Below, piece by piece: positions 34,076-45,590 of a DNA stretch of 64,000 bases. The notes beneath the pieces were generated by a model that ran no database searches, had not been told where the DNA came from, and saw only the letters and a list, made by a program, of their open reading frames with translations. This DNA is from Hyperoodon ampullatus (taxonomy: Eukaryota; Chordata; Mammalia; Artiodactyla; Ziphiidae), in assembly GCA_949752795.1 (NCBI GenBank), contig OX457058.1, positions 156,553,353-156,617,352 on the forward strand, written 5' to 3'. A program made the translations under genes and the position numbers. Position 1 is the first letter of the stretch, and the number at the start of each line of letters is the position of its first letter.

Positions 34076-34916
34076 AATGAGGCTTAGTGTTATTTCTCTC
34101 ACTTAATGTGGGAAACATGTCAACATTAAATATGTTTTTCTAACTGCTCCAGATTATCATCAAGCAGTAGGAAAAGAATATGGTGGATCAGGTGGGCTTC
34201 AGTAGTAGCTCCAAAATGTACAACTCGTGGCTACCTAATCCATCCGCACATAGAGCTATCATTGTCTAAACTTGTTTTCCTATTTTTTAGTCAGATGTTT
34301 GTAAGGAATGAGTTACTTAAATACAACATGCCATTTAAAAATATAGAATAAAAGCCCACAGAAAGTGAGGGTGACAGATCATGTGATTTATCCACCTGCC
34401 CTTCTGGCAGACACTGAACTAGTTTTTGTAGGTGGGTCTCTAGGAATAGATATTTGTGTAATAATAGTTTTTGAACCCAGAAATACTGCTTGACTATCAC
34501 TAATTGAAGTGACCATCAGATCAATCTTACATCGGATCTGTCTAACCCAAATAAATGTCATGTTTGTTGAGAGATGGTGAAAGAATGGGATCTAAGTCCT
34601 CCTGTATTTAATCTGAGGGGAAATCCACACACGTGGTTCTATCAGCTTTGATATTTAATGGATCAGAGTAGTAAAATAGACCTTCTCATTTCATGGGCAC
34701 TGAATTCTCTCTGGATGGCATAAGATCTAGCAATGATCAGCATGGACCATTGGATAGCAGTGAAAGTATTAATTTTATGGGGAAGAGTGTAATGTGCCAT
34801 CATAGTAATGATATGGCCCATTCATTTTTGGAAAAAACACATAGGCATACACACATAACAATCTTACGTGTATCATAGATATATGTTTAATTCCATTTAA
34901 AATAGACAAGATACAA
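34076..34916. other. unique sequence, nothing recognised
   Basis: No exon or nameable repeat was seen before the L1-B target site. Confidence 0.4.
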
Positions 34917-34931
34917 CAGTCATTTAACTTT
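34917..34931. repeat. TSD of L1-B, left copy
   Basis: 'cagtcatttaacttt' here and at 41075-41089 is a perfect 15-bp direct repeat. The left copy runs into the element's T-run. Confidence 0.95.
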
Positions 34932-35304
34932 TTTTTTTTACACCTTTATTGGAGTATAATTGCTTTACAATGTTGTGTTAGTTTCTGTTTTATAACAAAG
35001 TGAATCAGCTATACATATACATATATCCCCATATCTCCTACCTCTTGCGTCTCCCTCCCATTCTCCCTATCCCACCCCTCTAGGTGGTCACAAAGCACCG
35101 AGCTGATCTCCCTGTGCTATGCAGCTGCTTCCCAATAGCTATCTGTTTTACATTTGGTAGTGTATATATGTCCATGCTACTCTCTCGCTTCGTCCTAGCT
35201 TACCCTTCCCCCTCCCCGTATCCTCAAGTCCACTGTCTACATCTGCATCATCTTTATTCCTGCTCAGCCATTAAGTTCATCAGTACCATTTTATTTTATT
35301 TTTT

Positions 35305-38300
35305 TTAGATTCCATATATATGTGTTAGCATACGGTATTTGTTTTTCTCTTTCTGACTTACCTCACTCTGTATGACAGACTCTAGGTCCATCCACCTCAC
35401 TACAAATAATTCAGTTTTGTTTCTTTTATAGCTGAGAAATATTCCACTGTATATATGTGCCACCTCTTCTTTATCCATTCATCTGTCGATGGACACTTAG
35501 CTTCCATGTCCTGGCTATTGAAAATAGTGCTGCAATGAACATTGTGGCACATGTCTCTTTTTGAATTATGGATTTCTCAGGGTATATGCCCAGTAGTGGT
35601 ATTGCTGAGTCATATTGTCTATTTTTAATTTTTTAAGAAACCTCCATACTGTTCTCCATAGTGGCTGTATCAATTTACATTCCCACCAACAGTGCAAGAT
35701 GGCTCCCTTTGCTTCACACCCTCTCCAGCATTTATTGTTTGTAGATTTTTTGATGATGGCCATTCTGACTGGTGTGACGTGACACCTCATTGTACTTTGG
35801 ATTTGCATTTCTCTAAGGATTAGTGATGTTGAGGATCCTTCCATGTGTTTGTTGGCAATCTGTATATCTTCTTTGTAAAATTTCTATTTAGGTCTTCTGC
35901 CCATTTTTGGATTAGGTTGCTTGTTTTTTTGATATTGAACTGCATGAGCTGCTTGTGTATTTTGGAGATTAATCCTTTGTCAGGTGCTTCATTTGGAAAT
36001 ATTTTCTCCCATTCTGAGGGTTATCTTTCCGTCTGGTTTATGGTTTCCTTTGCTGTGCAAAAGCTTTTAAGTTTTATTAGGTCCCATTTGTTTATTTTTG
36101 TTTTTATTTCCATTGCTCTAGGAGGTGGTTCAAAAAGGATCTTGCTGTGATTTATGTCATAGAGTGTTCTGCCTATGTTTTCCTCCTAGAGTTTTATAGT
36201 GTCTGGCCTTACATTTAGGTTTTTAATCCATTTTGAGTTTATTTTTGTGTATGGTGTTAGGAAGTGTTCTAATTTCATTCTTTTACATATACCTGTCCAG
36301 TTTTCCCAGCACCAATTATTGAAGAGGCTGTCTTTTCTCCACTGTATATTCTTGCCTCCTTTATCAAAGATAAGCTGACCATATGTGCATGGGTTTATCG
36401 CTGGGCTTCCTATCATATTCCATTGATCTATATTTCTGTTTTTGTGCTGGCAACATACTGTCTTGATGACTGTAGCTTTGTAGTACAGTCTGAAGTTAGG
36501 GAGCCTGATTCCTCCAGCTCTGTTTTTCTTTCTCAAGATTGCTTTGGCTATTCGGGGTCTTTTGTGTTTCTATACAAATTGTGAATTTTTAAATTCTAGT
36601 TCTTTGAAAAATGCCATTGGTAGTTTGATAGAGATTGCATTGAATCTGTAGATTGCTTTGGGTAGTATAGTCATTTTCACAGTTGATTCTCCCAATCCAA
36701 GAACACGGTATATCTCTCCATCTGTTTGTATCATCTTTAGTTTCTTTTTTCACTGTCTTATGTTTTTCTGCATACAGGTTGTTTGTCTCCTTAGGTAGGT
36801 TTATTCCTAGGTATTTTATATTTTGTTGAAATGGTAAACGGAAGTGTTTCCTTAATTTCTCTTTCAGATTGTTCATTGTTAGTGTATAGGAATGCAAGAG
36901 ATTTTTGTGCATTAGTTTTGTATCCTACTACTTTACCAAATTCATTGATTAGCTTTTGTAGTTTTCTGGTAGCATCTTTAGGATTCTCTATGTATAGTAC
37001 CATGTCATCTGTAAATACTGACAGTTTTACTTCTTTTCCAATATGGATTCCTTTTATTTCTTTTTCTTCTGATTGCGGTGGCTAAAACTTTCAACGCTAT
37101 GTTGAATCATAGCAGTGACAGTGTATGCTCCTGATCTTAGAGGAAATAGTTTCAGTTTTTCACCATTAAGAATGATATTGACTGTGGGTTTGTCATAAAT
37201 GGCCTTTATTATGTTAAGATAAGTTCCCCCCACACCTACTTTCTGGAGAGTTTTTATCATAAATCAGTGTTGAATTTTGTCGAAAGCTTTTTCTGCATCT
37301 ATTGAGATGATCATATGGTTTTTTGCTGCAATTTGTTAGTATGTTTTATCACATTGATTGATTTCCGTATATTGAAGAATCCCTGCATTTCTGGAATAAA
37401 CCCCACTTGATGATGATGTATGATCCTTTTAATGTGCTGTTGGATTCTGTTTGCTAGTATTTTGTTGAGGATTTTTGCATCTATGTTCATCAGTGATATT
37501 GGCCTGTAGTTTTCTTTCTTTGTGAGATCATTGTCTAGTTTTGGTATCAGGGTGATGGTGGCCTCATAGAATGAGTTTGGGAGTGTTCCTCCCTCTGCTA
37601 TGTTTTGGAAGTATTTGAGAAGGATAGGTGTTAGCTCTTCTCTAAATGTTTGACAGAGTTCACCTGTGAAGCCATCTGTTCCTGGGCTTTTGGTTGTTGG
37701 AAGATTTTTAATCACAGTCTCATTTTCAGTGCTTGTGATTGGTCTGTTTATGTTTTCTGTTTCTTCCTGGTTCTGTTTTGGAAAGTTGTGCTTTTTAAAT
37801 ATTTGTCCATTTCTTCCAGGTTGTCCATTTTATTGGCCTATAGTTGCTTGTAGCAATCTCTCATGATCCTTTGTATTTCTGCAGTGTCAGTTGTTACTTC
37901 CCCTTTTTCATTTCTAATTCTGTTGATTTGAGTCTTCTCCCTTTTTTTCTTGATGAGTCTGGCTAATGGTTTATCAATTTTGTTTACCTTCTCAAATAAC
38001 CAGCTTTTAGTTTTATTAATCTTTGCTATTGTTCCCTTCATTTCTTTTTCATTGATTTCTGATCTGATCTTTATGATTTCTTTCCTTCTGCTAACTTTGA
38101 GGGTGTTTTTGTTCTTCTTCTCTAATTGTTTAGATGTAAGGTTGAGTTTTTTTTTGAGGTTTTTCTTGTTTTTTTTAGGTAGGATTGTATTGCTATAAAC
38201 TTTCCTCTTGGTACTCCTTTTGCTGCATCCCATAGGTTTTGGGCTGTCGTGTTTTCATTGTCATTTTTTTCTAGGTATTTTTTTATTTCCTCTTTGTTTT

Positions 38301-39090
38301 CTTCAGTGATCTCTTGGTTATTTAGTAGTGTATTGTTTAGCCTCCCTGTGGTTGTACTTTTTACATTTTTTCCCCTCTGATTGATATCTAGTCTCATAGT
38401 GTTGTGGTCGGAAAACATACTTGATATGATTTCAATTTTCTTAAATTTACCAAGGCTTGATTTGTGACCCAAGATATGATCTATCCTGGACAAGTTTCCA
38501 TGAGCACTTGAGAAGAAAGCCTATTCTGTTGTTTTTGGATGGAATGTCCTATAAATATCAGTTAAGTCCATCTTTTCTAATGTGTCATTTAAAGCTTGTG
38601 TTTCCTTATTTATTTTCATTTTAGGTGATCTGTCCATTGGTGAAAGTGGAGTGTCAAAGTCCCCTACTATGGTTGTGTTACTGATGATTTCCCCTTTTAT
38701 GGCTGTTAGGCTTTGCCTTATGTATTGAGGTACTCCTATGTTGGGTGCATAAATATTTACAATTGTTACATCTTCTTCTTGGATTGATCCTTTGATCATT
38801 ATATAGTGTCCTTCTTTTTCTCTTGTAATAGGCTTTATTTTAAAGTCTATTTTGTCTGATATGAGAATTGCTACTCCACCTTTCTTTTGATTTCCATTTG
38901 CATGGAATATCTTTTTCCATCCCCTCACTTTCAGTCTGTATGTGTCCCTAAGTCTGCAGTGGGTCTCATGTAGACAACTTATATATGGGTCTTGTTTTTG
39001 AATCCCTTCAGCCAGTCTATGTCTTTTGGTTGGAGCATTTAATCCATTCACATTTAGGGTAATTCTCAGTATGTATGTTCGTATTACCAT
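35305..39090 (-). pseudogene. L1-B ORF2 remnant (endonuclease / reverse transcriptase)
   Basis: The ATG at 39090 begins an N-terminus with 'LNVNGLNAPTKRHRLAEG' and 'CLHETHC', where the Asn and Glu are conserved L1 endonuclease residues. The catalytic block reads 'GDFDTPLS' where Asn is normal after F, so one catalytic position is changed. The first piece runs to 38521, then the frame shifts ('SRIDHILGHK' at 38493 onward). RT pieces include '[14 protein letters not shown]' near 37690, and the active site at 37004-37015 reads F-T-D-D with both aspartates present. The C-terminal piece at 35844-35566 is followed by a stop aligned at 35305. Total length (~3.79 kb, ~1262 codons) is close to the human ORF2 length of 1275. 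Confidence 0.92.
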
Positions 39091-39148
39091 TTTCTTAATT
39101 GTTTTGGGTTTGTTTTTGTAGGTCTTTTCCTTCTCTTGTGTTTGCTGC

Positions 39149-40040
39149 CTAGAGAAGTTCCTTTAGCATTTGTTGTAAAGCTGGTTTCGTGGTGCTGTAT
39201 TCTCTTAACTTTTGCTTGTCTGTAAAGGTTTTAATTTCTCCATCAAATCTGAATGAGATCCTTGCTGGGTAGAGTAATCTTGTTTGTAGGTTCTTCCCTT
39301 TCATCACTTTAAATATGTCCTGCCACTCCCTTCTGGCTTGCAGAGTTTCTGCTGAGAGATCAGCTGTTACCCTTATGGGGGGTGGGGGTGTCCCTTGTAT
39401 GTTATTTGTTGCTTTTCCCTTGCTGCTTTTTATATTTTTTCTTTGTATTTAATTCTTGATAGTTTCATTAATATGTGTCTTGGTGTGTTTCTCCTTGGAT
39501 TTATCCTGTATGGGACTCTCTGTGCTTCCTAGACTTGATTGACTACGTCCTTTCCCATATTAGGGAAGTGTTCAAGTATAATTTCTTGAAATATTTTCTC
39601 AGTCCCTCCCTTTTTCTCTTCTTCTTCTGGGACGCCTGTAATTCGAATGGTGCATTTAATATTGTCCCAGACTTCTCTGAGACTGTTCTCAATTCTTTTC
39701 TTCTTTTTTCTTTATTCTGCTCTGAGGTAGTTATTTCCACTATTTTATCTTCCAGGTCACTTATCTGTTCTGCCTCAGTTATTCTGCTATTGATTCCTTC
39801 TAGAGTTTTTTAATATAATTTATTGTGTTGTTCATCATTGTTTGTTTGCTCTTTAGTTCTCCTAGGTCCTTGTTACACATTTCTTGTTTTCTCCATTCTA
39901 TTTCCAAGATTTTGGAATATCTTTACTATCATTACTCTGAATTCTTTTTCATGTAGAGTGCCTATTTCCTGTTCATTTGTTTGGTCTGGTGGGTTTTTAC
40001 TGTGCCCCTTCATCTGCTGCATATTTGTCTGTTTTCTCAT
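39149..40040 (-). pseudogene. L1-B ORF1 remnant (RNA-binding protein)
   Basis: The start at 40040 aligns with the ORF1 start of L1-A (10395), and the stop at 39149-39151 aligns with 9506-9508. No long sense frame survives: the coiled-coil and RRM regions are split, and the largest piece is 39740-39543 with 'EQNKEKRRKE'. ORF1 and ORF2 are separated by about 58 bp, a normal L1 spacing. Confidence 0.85.
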
Positions 40041-40704
40041 TTTGTTTAACTTACTTTGTTTGGGGTCTTCTTTCCACTGGCCTCAGGTTCGTAATTCCCA
40101 TTGTTTTTGGTGTCTGCCGCCAGTGGGCGAGATTGGTTCAGTGGCATGTGTAGGCTTCCTGGTGGAGGGGACTGGTGCCTGTGTTCTAGTGGGTGGGGTG
40201 GATCTTTTCTTTCTGGTGGGTGGAGCCACATCCAGCAGTTTGTTTTGGGGTGTCTCGGAGCTTAGTATGATTTTAGGTATCCTCCCTGCTAATGGGGTGG
40301 GGTTGTTTTCCTGTCTTTCTAGTTGTTTGGCATGGAGCGTCCATCACTGGAGCTTGCTGGCCGTTGGGTGGAACTGGGTCTTAGCATTGATATGGAGATC
40401 CCTGGAGAGCTCTCGCTGATTGATATTAAGTGGGGCTGGGAGATCTCTGATGATCCCATGTCCCTAACTCAGCTCTCCCACATTGGAGGCTCAGTCCTGA
40501 CACCAGGCAAGAGTACCAAGATCCTCTCAGCCACACGGCTAGGCAGGTGGGGATTTTCTTGCCTTTTGGGAAGTCTGAGGCCCTCTGTCAGCGTTCAGTA
40601 GGTGTTCTGTAGGAGTTGTTCCACATGTACATGTATTTTTATTGTATTTGTGGGGAGGAAGGTGATCTCTACATCTTACTCCTCCACCATCTTGAAGGTC
40701 CCCC
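40041..40704 (-). promoter_or_regulatory. L1-B shortened 5' UTR
   Basis: Only ~660 bp, against ~1960 bp in L1-A. The distal 160 bp (40545-40704) match L1-A 12193-12358. The proximal part matches L1-A upstream of ORF1 to about 10890. The joint is at about 40541-40547. The sense 5' end carries 'aagatggtgg' (complement of CCATCTT at 40687-40693), a fit to the YY1 site. The GC-rich block of L1-A is gone. Confidence 0.8.
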
Positions 40705-41074
40705 TGCAATAGGAGACTCCACTGAAGACGCGAACCTCTGCAAGAGCTAGAGGTGCAGAAGCATTTTCTTCAGAGGGTTTTCAGCTTGCTGTAATGGCAG
40801 AAAAGGAGAATAAGAGAAGATCCTCTCTGGCAAGGGAGGAGGAATAAGACCCACAACTGCAACCACCATGGCTTTTGGGACACTTGTATCCAGTTTTTTC
40901 ACTTTGCTGCTTTTCCCTTCTCTCTTTTTTTTTTCTTTTCCTTTGTGTTTCGTCTAGTTTCACTTGTTCACAGGGTGCTTCATGCAGAGGCCTTGCATTT
41001 AGCACTTCAGATCAGAGTGCCTAGTGAGAAATGGCTGCACTGACACCTTAGCTCAGCGGGCCAGACCATATGTC
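40705..41074 (-). other. non-L1 segment carried at the 5' end of L1-B
   Basis: About 370 bp lie between the L1 5' G-run and the right TSD. Nothing similar is present at the corresponding end of L1-A, whose TSD follows directly. On the sense strand it has an A/G-rich run (complement of 40909-40940) and ends in 'ctcctattgcag' before the L1 G-run. It is not U6-like. Inside a single TSD pair it must have integrated with the L1 copy, which fits 5' transduction from the source locus. Confidence 0.75.
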
Positions 41075-41089
41075 CAGTCATTTAACTTT
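41075..41089. repeat. TSD of L1-B, right copy
   Basis: Perfect match to 34917-34931. It fixes the outer edge of the inserted unit beyond the L1 5' end. Confidence 0.95.
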
Positions 41090-41814
41090 AAATGGAATGT
41101 TTATAAGTGAAGCTCTTTCAAATGAAATAAATAAGTAAAAGCCAACTAAAATGACTTTAGAATAAATCACTAAATATCTTTTAAGCTGACTTTTTGTTTT
41201 ACTCTTTTACAGAGCAATTAATATGCTAATATAGATGACCATTTTAGCAGTGTTTACAATACATTTATATCCGCACAAGTACATTTAATCAAACATACAT
41301 ACTTAATTTACATACAGAGAGAGAGATCACCAGCTTATCAATTGTAAATGCAAAAAGAAAAAACAAAACCAAAAAACAAAGAACTGCTTGAGACTAAAAC
41401 ACTATATTGAAGTGGGAGTTTTTATATTTCGAAAACAGGTTCTGAAAGCCCTTTAAAGGGTTCTGAAAGATTGATTCGAATTATAAATTTTTATATGCAA
41501 GGTCTCTCTTACAATTTTTCCCTCACCAGCTTATCTCTCTCTATAATACCTTTCTTTGTCATTTTGTCTTTTCTCTCTGATAGAATAAAAACAATTTCCA
41601 AGGTCAGATTCTATCTTGTAAGAGCTTTTCCCCAAGGAAATACATGTATCTTCTTAATTTATTGTATCTCACAATAATCTCTCATAGGAAAACTGTAGGC
41701 AAATTAAAACCACACAGAGGTGGTGCTTACATATGCTTTGGACCATTTCCTACCACTGACTTTTTGTAAAAAGAGTGGATATACTCATCTCCTTATTGTC
41801 TATTTTATTGGTCA
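41090..41814. other. unique AT-rich sequence
   Basis: A short (GA)n run near 41318-41327. No exon or named repeat. Confidence 0.4.
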
Positions 41815-41833
41815 TAGAGTGTGATATTTTAAT

Positions 41834-42201
41834 AATTTTTTTTTGTTTGGCTGCATTAGGTCTTTGTTGCTGTATGTGGGCTTTCTCTAGTTGCAACGAA
41901 CGAGGGCTCCTCTTCATTGCAGTGTGTGTGCTTCTCATTGGGGTGGTTTCTCTTGTTGTGGAGCACGGGCTCTAGGTACATGGGCTTCAGTAGTTGTGGT
42001 GCATAGGCTTAGTTGCTCCAGTAGTTGTAGCACATGGGCTCAGTAGTTGTGGCTCAAGGGCTGTAGTGTGCAGGCTCAGTTCTTGTGGTACATGGGCTTA
42101 GTTGCTTTGTGGCATGTGAGATCTTCCCAGACCAGGGATTGAACCCATGTCCCCTGCATTGGCAGGCGGATTCTTAACCACTGCACCACCAGGGAAGTCT
42201 G
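41834..42201 (-). mobile_element. long tRNA-derived SINE (CHR-2-type)
   Basis: On plus: T-run, 'tttggctgcattaggtcttt', repeated 'gggctcagtagttgtgg'-type units, and an end at 'ccaccagggaag'. An imperfect TSD of about 19 bp lies at 41815-41833 and 42202-42221 ('tagagtgtgatattttaat' and its near copy). The mismatches indicate an older insertion than the CHR-1 copies. Confidence 0.85.
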
Positions 42202-42221
42202 TAGAGTTTGATAATTTTAAT

Positions 42222-43794
42222 TCTATGCTATGGTCTATGCTTTTTGTTAGGAAAGGTGCACTTTAGCATGTGAATGACTTTACTATAAGCTTAAATAAAA
42301 TATTATTAGGAAAATAAATATTCTGAAATCTCCATTTTTCTCCTGCACTTCCTGCACTAAGAAAGTCTACATATCATTCATTTCAAACAAAACATAGACT
42401 GCTTTTTAGTATTTATTGTTTCTTTTATCATGCATATCACTGCTCCTTGTTAGCAGATAAAATTGAGCATTAACTGTGACCTAATTCTGGAAAAAAAAAT
42501 CTGTTCATGATATCCATTAAGATACAGCCCCTGAGAAATATAAAATGAGACCATGAGTTTTTTCTGGTTTGAATGAGTAAACTAACTTTCTTGTCTAATT
42601 CTATGAATCTGATACCTCTCATCAGCACCCCAAATTGCATTCAGCAAATCCCAAACCATTTACTGATGAATGAGCTGCTCTTGTTGAATTCTGAATGGGC
42701 ATGCTCATTCTCATACAGAGAAATACCTAGACTCTCCTAAATATAGTTGTTAGTGCTGAGACTTGTATCTTCTAAGCAAAGACACAAATTCTTATAGTTC
42801 AAGAAATACCAGTGGAGTGTATATTATTGCCCTCATTACTCAAAATGCTTGTGGAAAACACTGTATCAATTCCAGTTATGTTCTAGAAGGGAAAAAAGGG
42901 GTGGGGGAAACGATGAAAAGCTGAAAGACAATCCCAGAATATTTGCCTGAGCTGGTTATAGCTACTGAACAATATGTAGTTGTAAAAAGTGTGGCAAAAT
43001 AATAAAAATAAACTGAGTATTTGTTAAAGAAATGAAAACATGACAATAAGAGATGCCGGAAAGTGATTTAGCTTTCTCCATTACTTCTTCATCACTTGAT
43101 TATTTTACTGTTTCATTTCTATTTACATACCAAGTTGATTCTTTTGCATCTGGATTTTGCACAATTCTTTCAATAATGTATGGTTCAGTGGCTATAATTA
43201 CAGGATTGTTAAAGTTCACACTTTACTATTCATCTTGTTATCTCTAGTAATGGAGGCTTGGAATAAATGCACATAATTACACAGTTGGTCCCAAATTATT
43301 TTTATATTGCTCCTGCTAGGATACACTCGAAAAGCAACATTTATTCTCTAGGATTTATTTTTGGTAGTAGTGGTTTCTAGTAAAATGAAAGTAATAAATA
43401 CATAAATGGACTGGTCCTATGAGTTATCTATAGTTTTTTTTTTTCAAATTATTTCATGTCTCTGAGCCTGCTGAGAACAAGATATACTTGGAATCTATGG
43501 AAGAAAACACTTCATGTATCAGAACTTTGATAACAGGAAAATTTTCCTTATGATGTATTTACCATTTGATCTATCATTCTCCCTATCCATAGCACATTAA
43601 CTCAGCAACCTACAGGTCTACAGACTAACTTACTTTAAAAGACATTTGAATAGGTTTGATTTCAGTCTAAAGCAATGCCATGCTATGAAAGTAAGGTGAA
43701 TTTTCTTGTTTGAATTATGCTAGAAATAGTTTTGTAATGCCACATTTATAGTATTCAAAGTGTTTTATAGAAATCTTAGAAGCATCCAAAATAT
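42222..43794. other. unique AT-rich sequence
   Basis: No exon or nameable repeat was found. Confidence 0.4.
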
Positions 43795-43920
43795 CCAAAT
43801 TATTCATTTTTCAAGTATTTATTGAGTGCTTATTATGTGCCAGGCTTTGGGCTATATACCAAAAACAGTGTTGTTAGATACCCATGCAGCTCATTTTATC
43901 TTCAAGGAGATGGTGGTCCA
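43795..43920 (-). mobile_element. L2 3'-end fragment
   Basis: 'caagtatttattgagtgctt' and 'attatgtgccaggctttggg' match the reversed L2 3' terminus. Confidence 0.65.
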
Positions 43921-44710
43921 GAGAGTTAAAGCATTTGCCTGCAGTCGCTCAGCTAGTCAAGAGAAAAGGAGATTAAAACCTACTTCTTCCAGTCATTTTA
44001 TCCTTCAGTGTTCTTGCTACTAACCAGTACTTTCATGTTTATTTTTTCTCTTCCCTTAAACATATAACTTCTTCTCCCTCCCTGTTTTGACTCTCCGGTG
44101 AAATGGCATAGAAAAGGAGGACGAGGAACACGTTCTAGACACTCTGGCACCCATCTGGTGCTGTCCTCATCGTGTCTTATGAGTGTCCTTGGTGTGTTGT
44201 TTGAGACCTAAGAGTTAAAAGGAAGAGTGACTTCTGAAGGAAGATGTGTCTATTTCCGTAGTGGTACATGCACTTGTTACACATCAGTGGGCATAGAATC
44301 AGTGCCTCTCAGCTCATCTTTCTCTTTAGGGTGACTGTGTTGTTCTTCAGATGAATAGCTTGCCCTGGAGAGAAATACTGCCTGAATATTAAGATTAGAT
44401 TAGTTTTCACACTGCCCCACTTTGCCACTAAATTCAAATCCCTCAGCAGTCTACTTCCCAATCTTCTCAAGGCATAAAATTCAGTTTAATAAATGGTTTC
44501 TATGCCATTATTTCTCATCAATATGTAAAAACTAAAAGGAATTTTAAAAAAATCCATACATGTCGGTTAATATGTGAAATGTGATCTGATGATGAGAAAA
44601 GGACATTCTTAGAAGTGTTTCTAGTTCCCAACTAAGTCATTGGTCCTATTAAATGTAGGAAAATGTGTGTAATCAAAATGTAGAAGCACAGTTGAAAGAA
44701 GGAATCCGTA

Positions 44711-44746
<36 letters not shown>

Positions 44747-45524
44747 CTCTCCTAAAACAATTTCTCTACAAATTGTAACTTCCTTGACCCTTTACCTTCC
44801 CAGTCTACATCATGTTAATATCAAAGAAAGACTGTTTCATTGGTACAGTTGGATTCATTCACTTGGAAATAAGGAGTCTGTTTCTCCCTTCAAATCCTCA
44901 GCCTCCAATTAATTGCCTGTGAAGCTGACTGCATCTATGATTCTCTAAGAAGCACAGGAGAGAAAGAAATGGGAAGCAAGCTCTCAAGCACTCAGCTCAT
45001 TACATGAATTCAAAGAGCTGCCTTTGAAGGGAAACTTGTTCCCGAGGTAGATGATATCACTGATGAGGTCGGGATTTAGGGGCATCAGTACTAAGGTAGT
45101 CTCCTTTTTAATTTTGCTTTTTAAACTATTGAGCTTAAACTATCAGAACCTATTTTTAAGAATCCAGTTAATATGGCCTATGCATTAGATAAAATGCATC
45201 TTTTTTTTATGACTAGGAACTCTTAAAGTTGTGTTATGTTCCATATTTGCTATTTATATGAATGTTATGAATACGGATGGATGGATCTGAAGTGTTTCAT
45301 TCTGAGTGCACCACTACCAGTCCAAGTTTACAGCCAAGAAGCAAAGATATTGATGCCATGCAATCCTATTAATCTAGGATATTGCTTTCATAGATTAGAG
45401 CTACTCAAGTTCTACCTTTTAGTTGTAGTTACTTTAAATAAATCTCCATACTGAGCTATCCGGTTGCCTCTTCTGATATAAATTTGCTAAGTGAAAGATA
45501 CTTGAACGTTCTATCCACTGACTG
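43921..45524. other. unique sequence with an (AT)n microsatellite
   Basis: Nothing else recognised. 44085-44230 is somewhat richer in CpG than its surroundings but has no exon features. Confidence 0.4.
44711..44746. repeat. (AT)n microsatellite
   Basis: An uninterrupted AT run with a single 'gt' break near its end. Confidence 0.95.
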
Positions 45525-45590
45525 ACATGTGTTTATTAGGCGCTTACTCTGTGCCCAGCACAATGATAAACATTGTCAGAAATAGTGTGG
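45525..45590 (-). mobile_element. L2/MIR-type fragment
   Basis: 'gtttattaggcgcttactct' and 'gtgcccagcacaatgataaa' match the reversed L2 3' end. Confidence 0.5.

Larger units (their letters stand above)
34932..41074 (-). mobile_element. L1-B: LINE-1 with 5'-joined extra sequence, defective
   Basis: Minus-strand LINE-1. Sense order: extra 5' segment 41074-40705, 5' UTR 40704-40041, ORF1 40040-39149, ORF2 39090-35305, 3' UTR and A-tail to 34932. Perfect 15-bp TSDs enclose the whole unit, extra segment included. It shares its body with L1-A but lacks ~1.3 kb of the 5' UTR, and it keeps the ORF2 region that L1-A lost. The ORFs are fragmented by frameshifts and stops (longest sense pieces 189 and 134 codons), so the element is inactive. 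Confidence 0.95.

Noticed and set aside
39823..40419. 198-codon plus-strand frame as an ordinary cellular gene
   Set aside because: It lies wholly on the antisense strand of L1-B and has a counterpart in L1-A. It is discussed only as a possible antisense L1 frame.
40705..41074. U6 or other small nuclear RNA joined to L1-B
   Set aside because: The segment has none of the U6 start motif or the usual snRNA sequence, so the common U6-L1 chimera was ruled out by reading.
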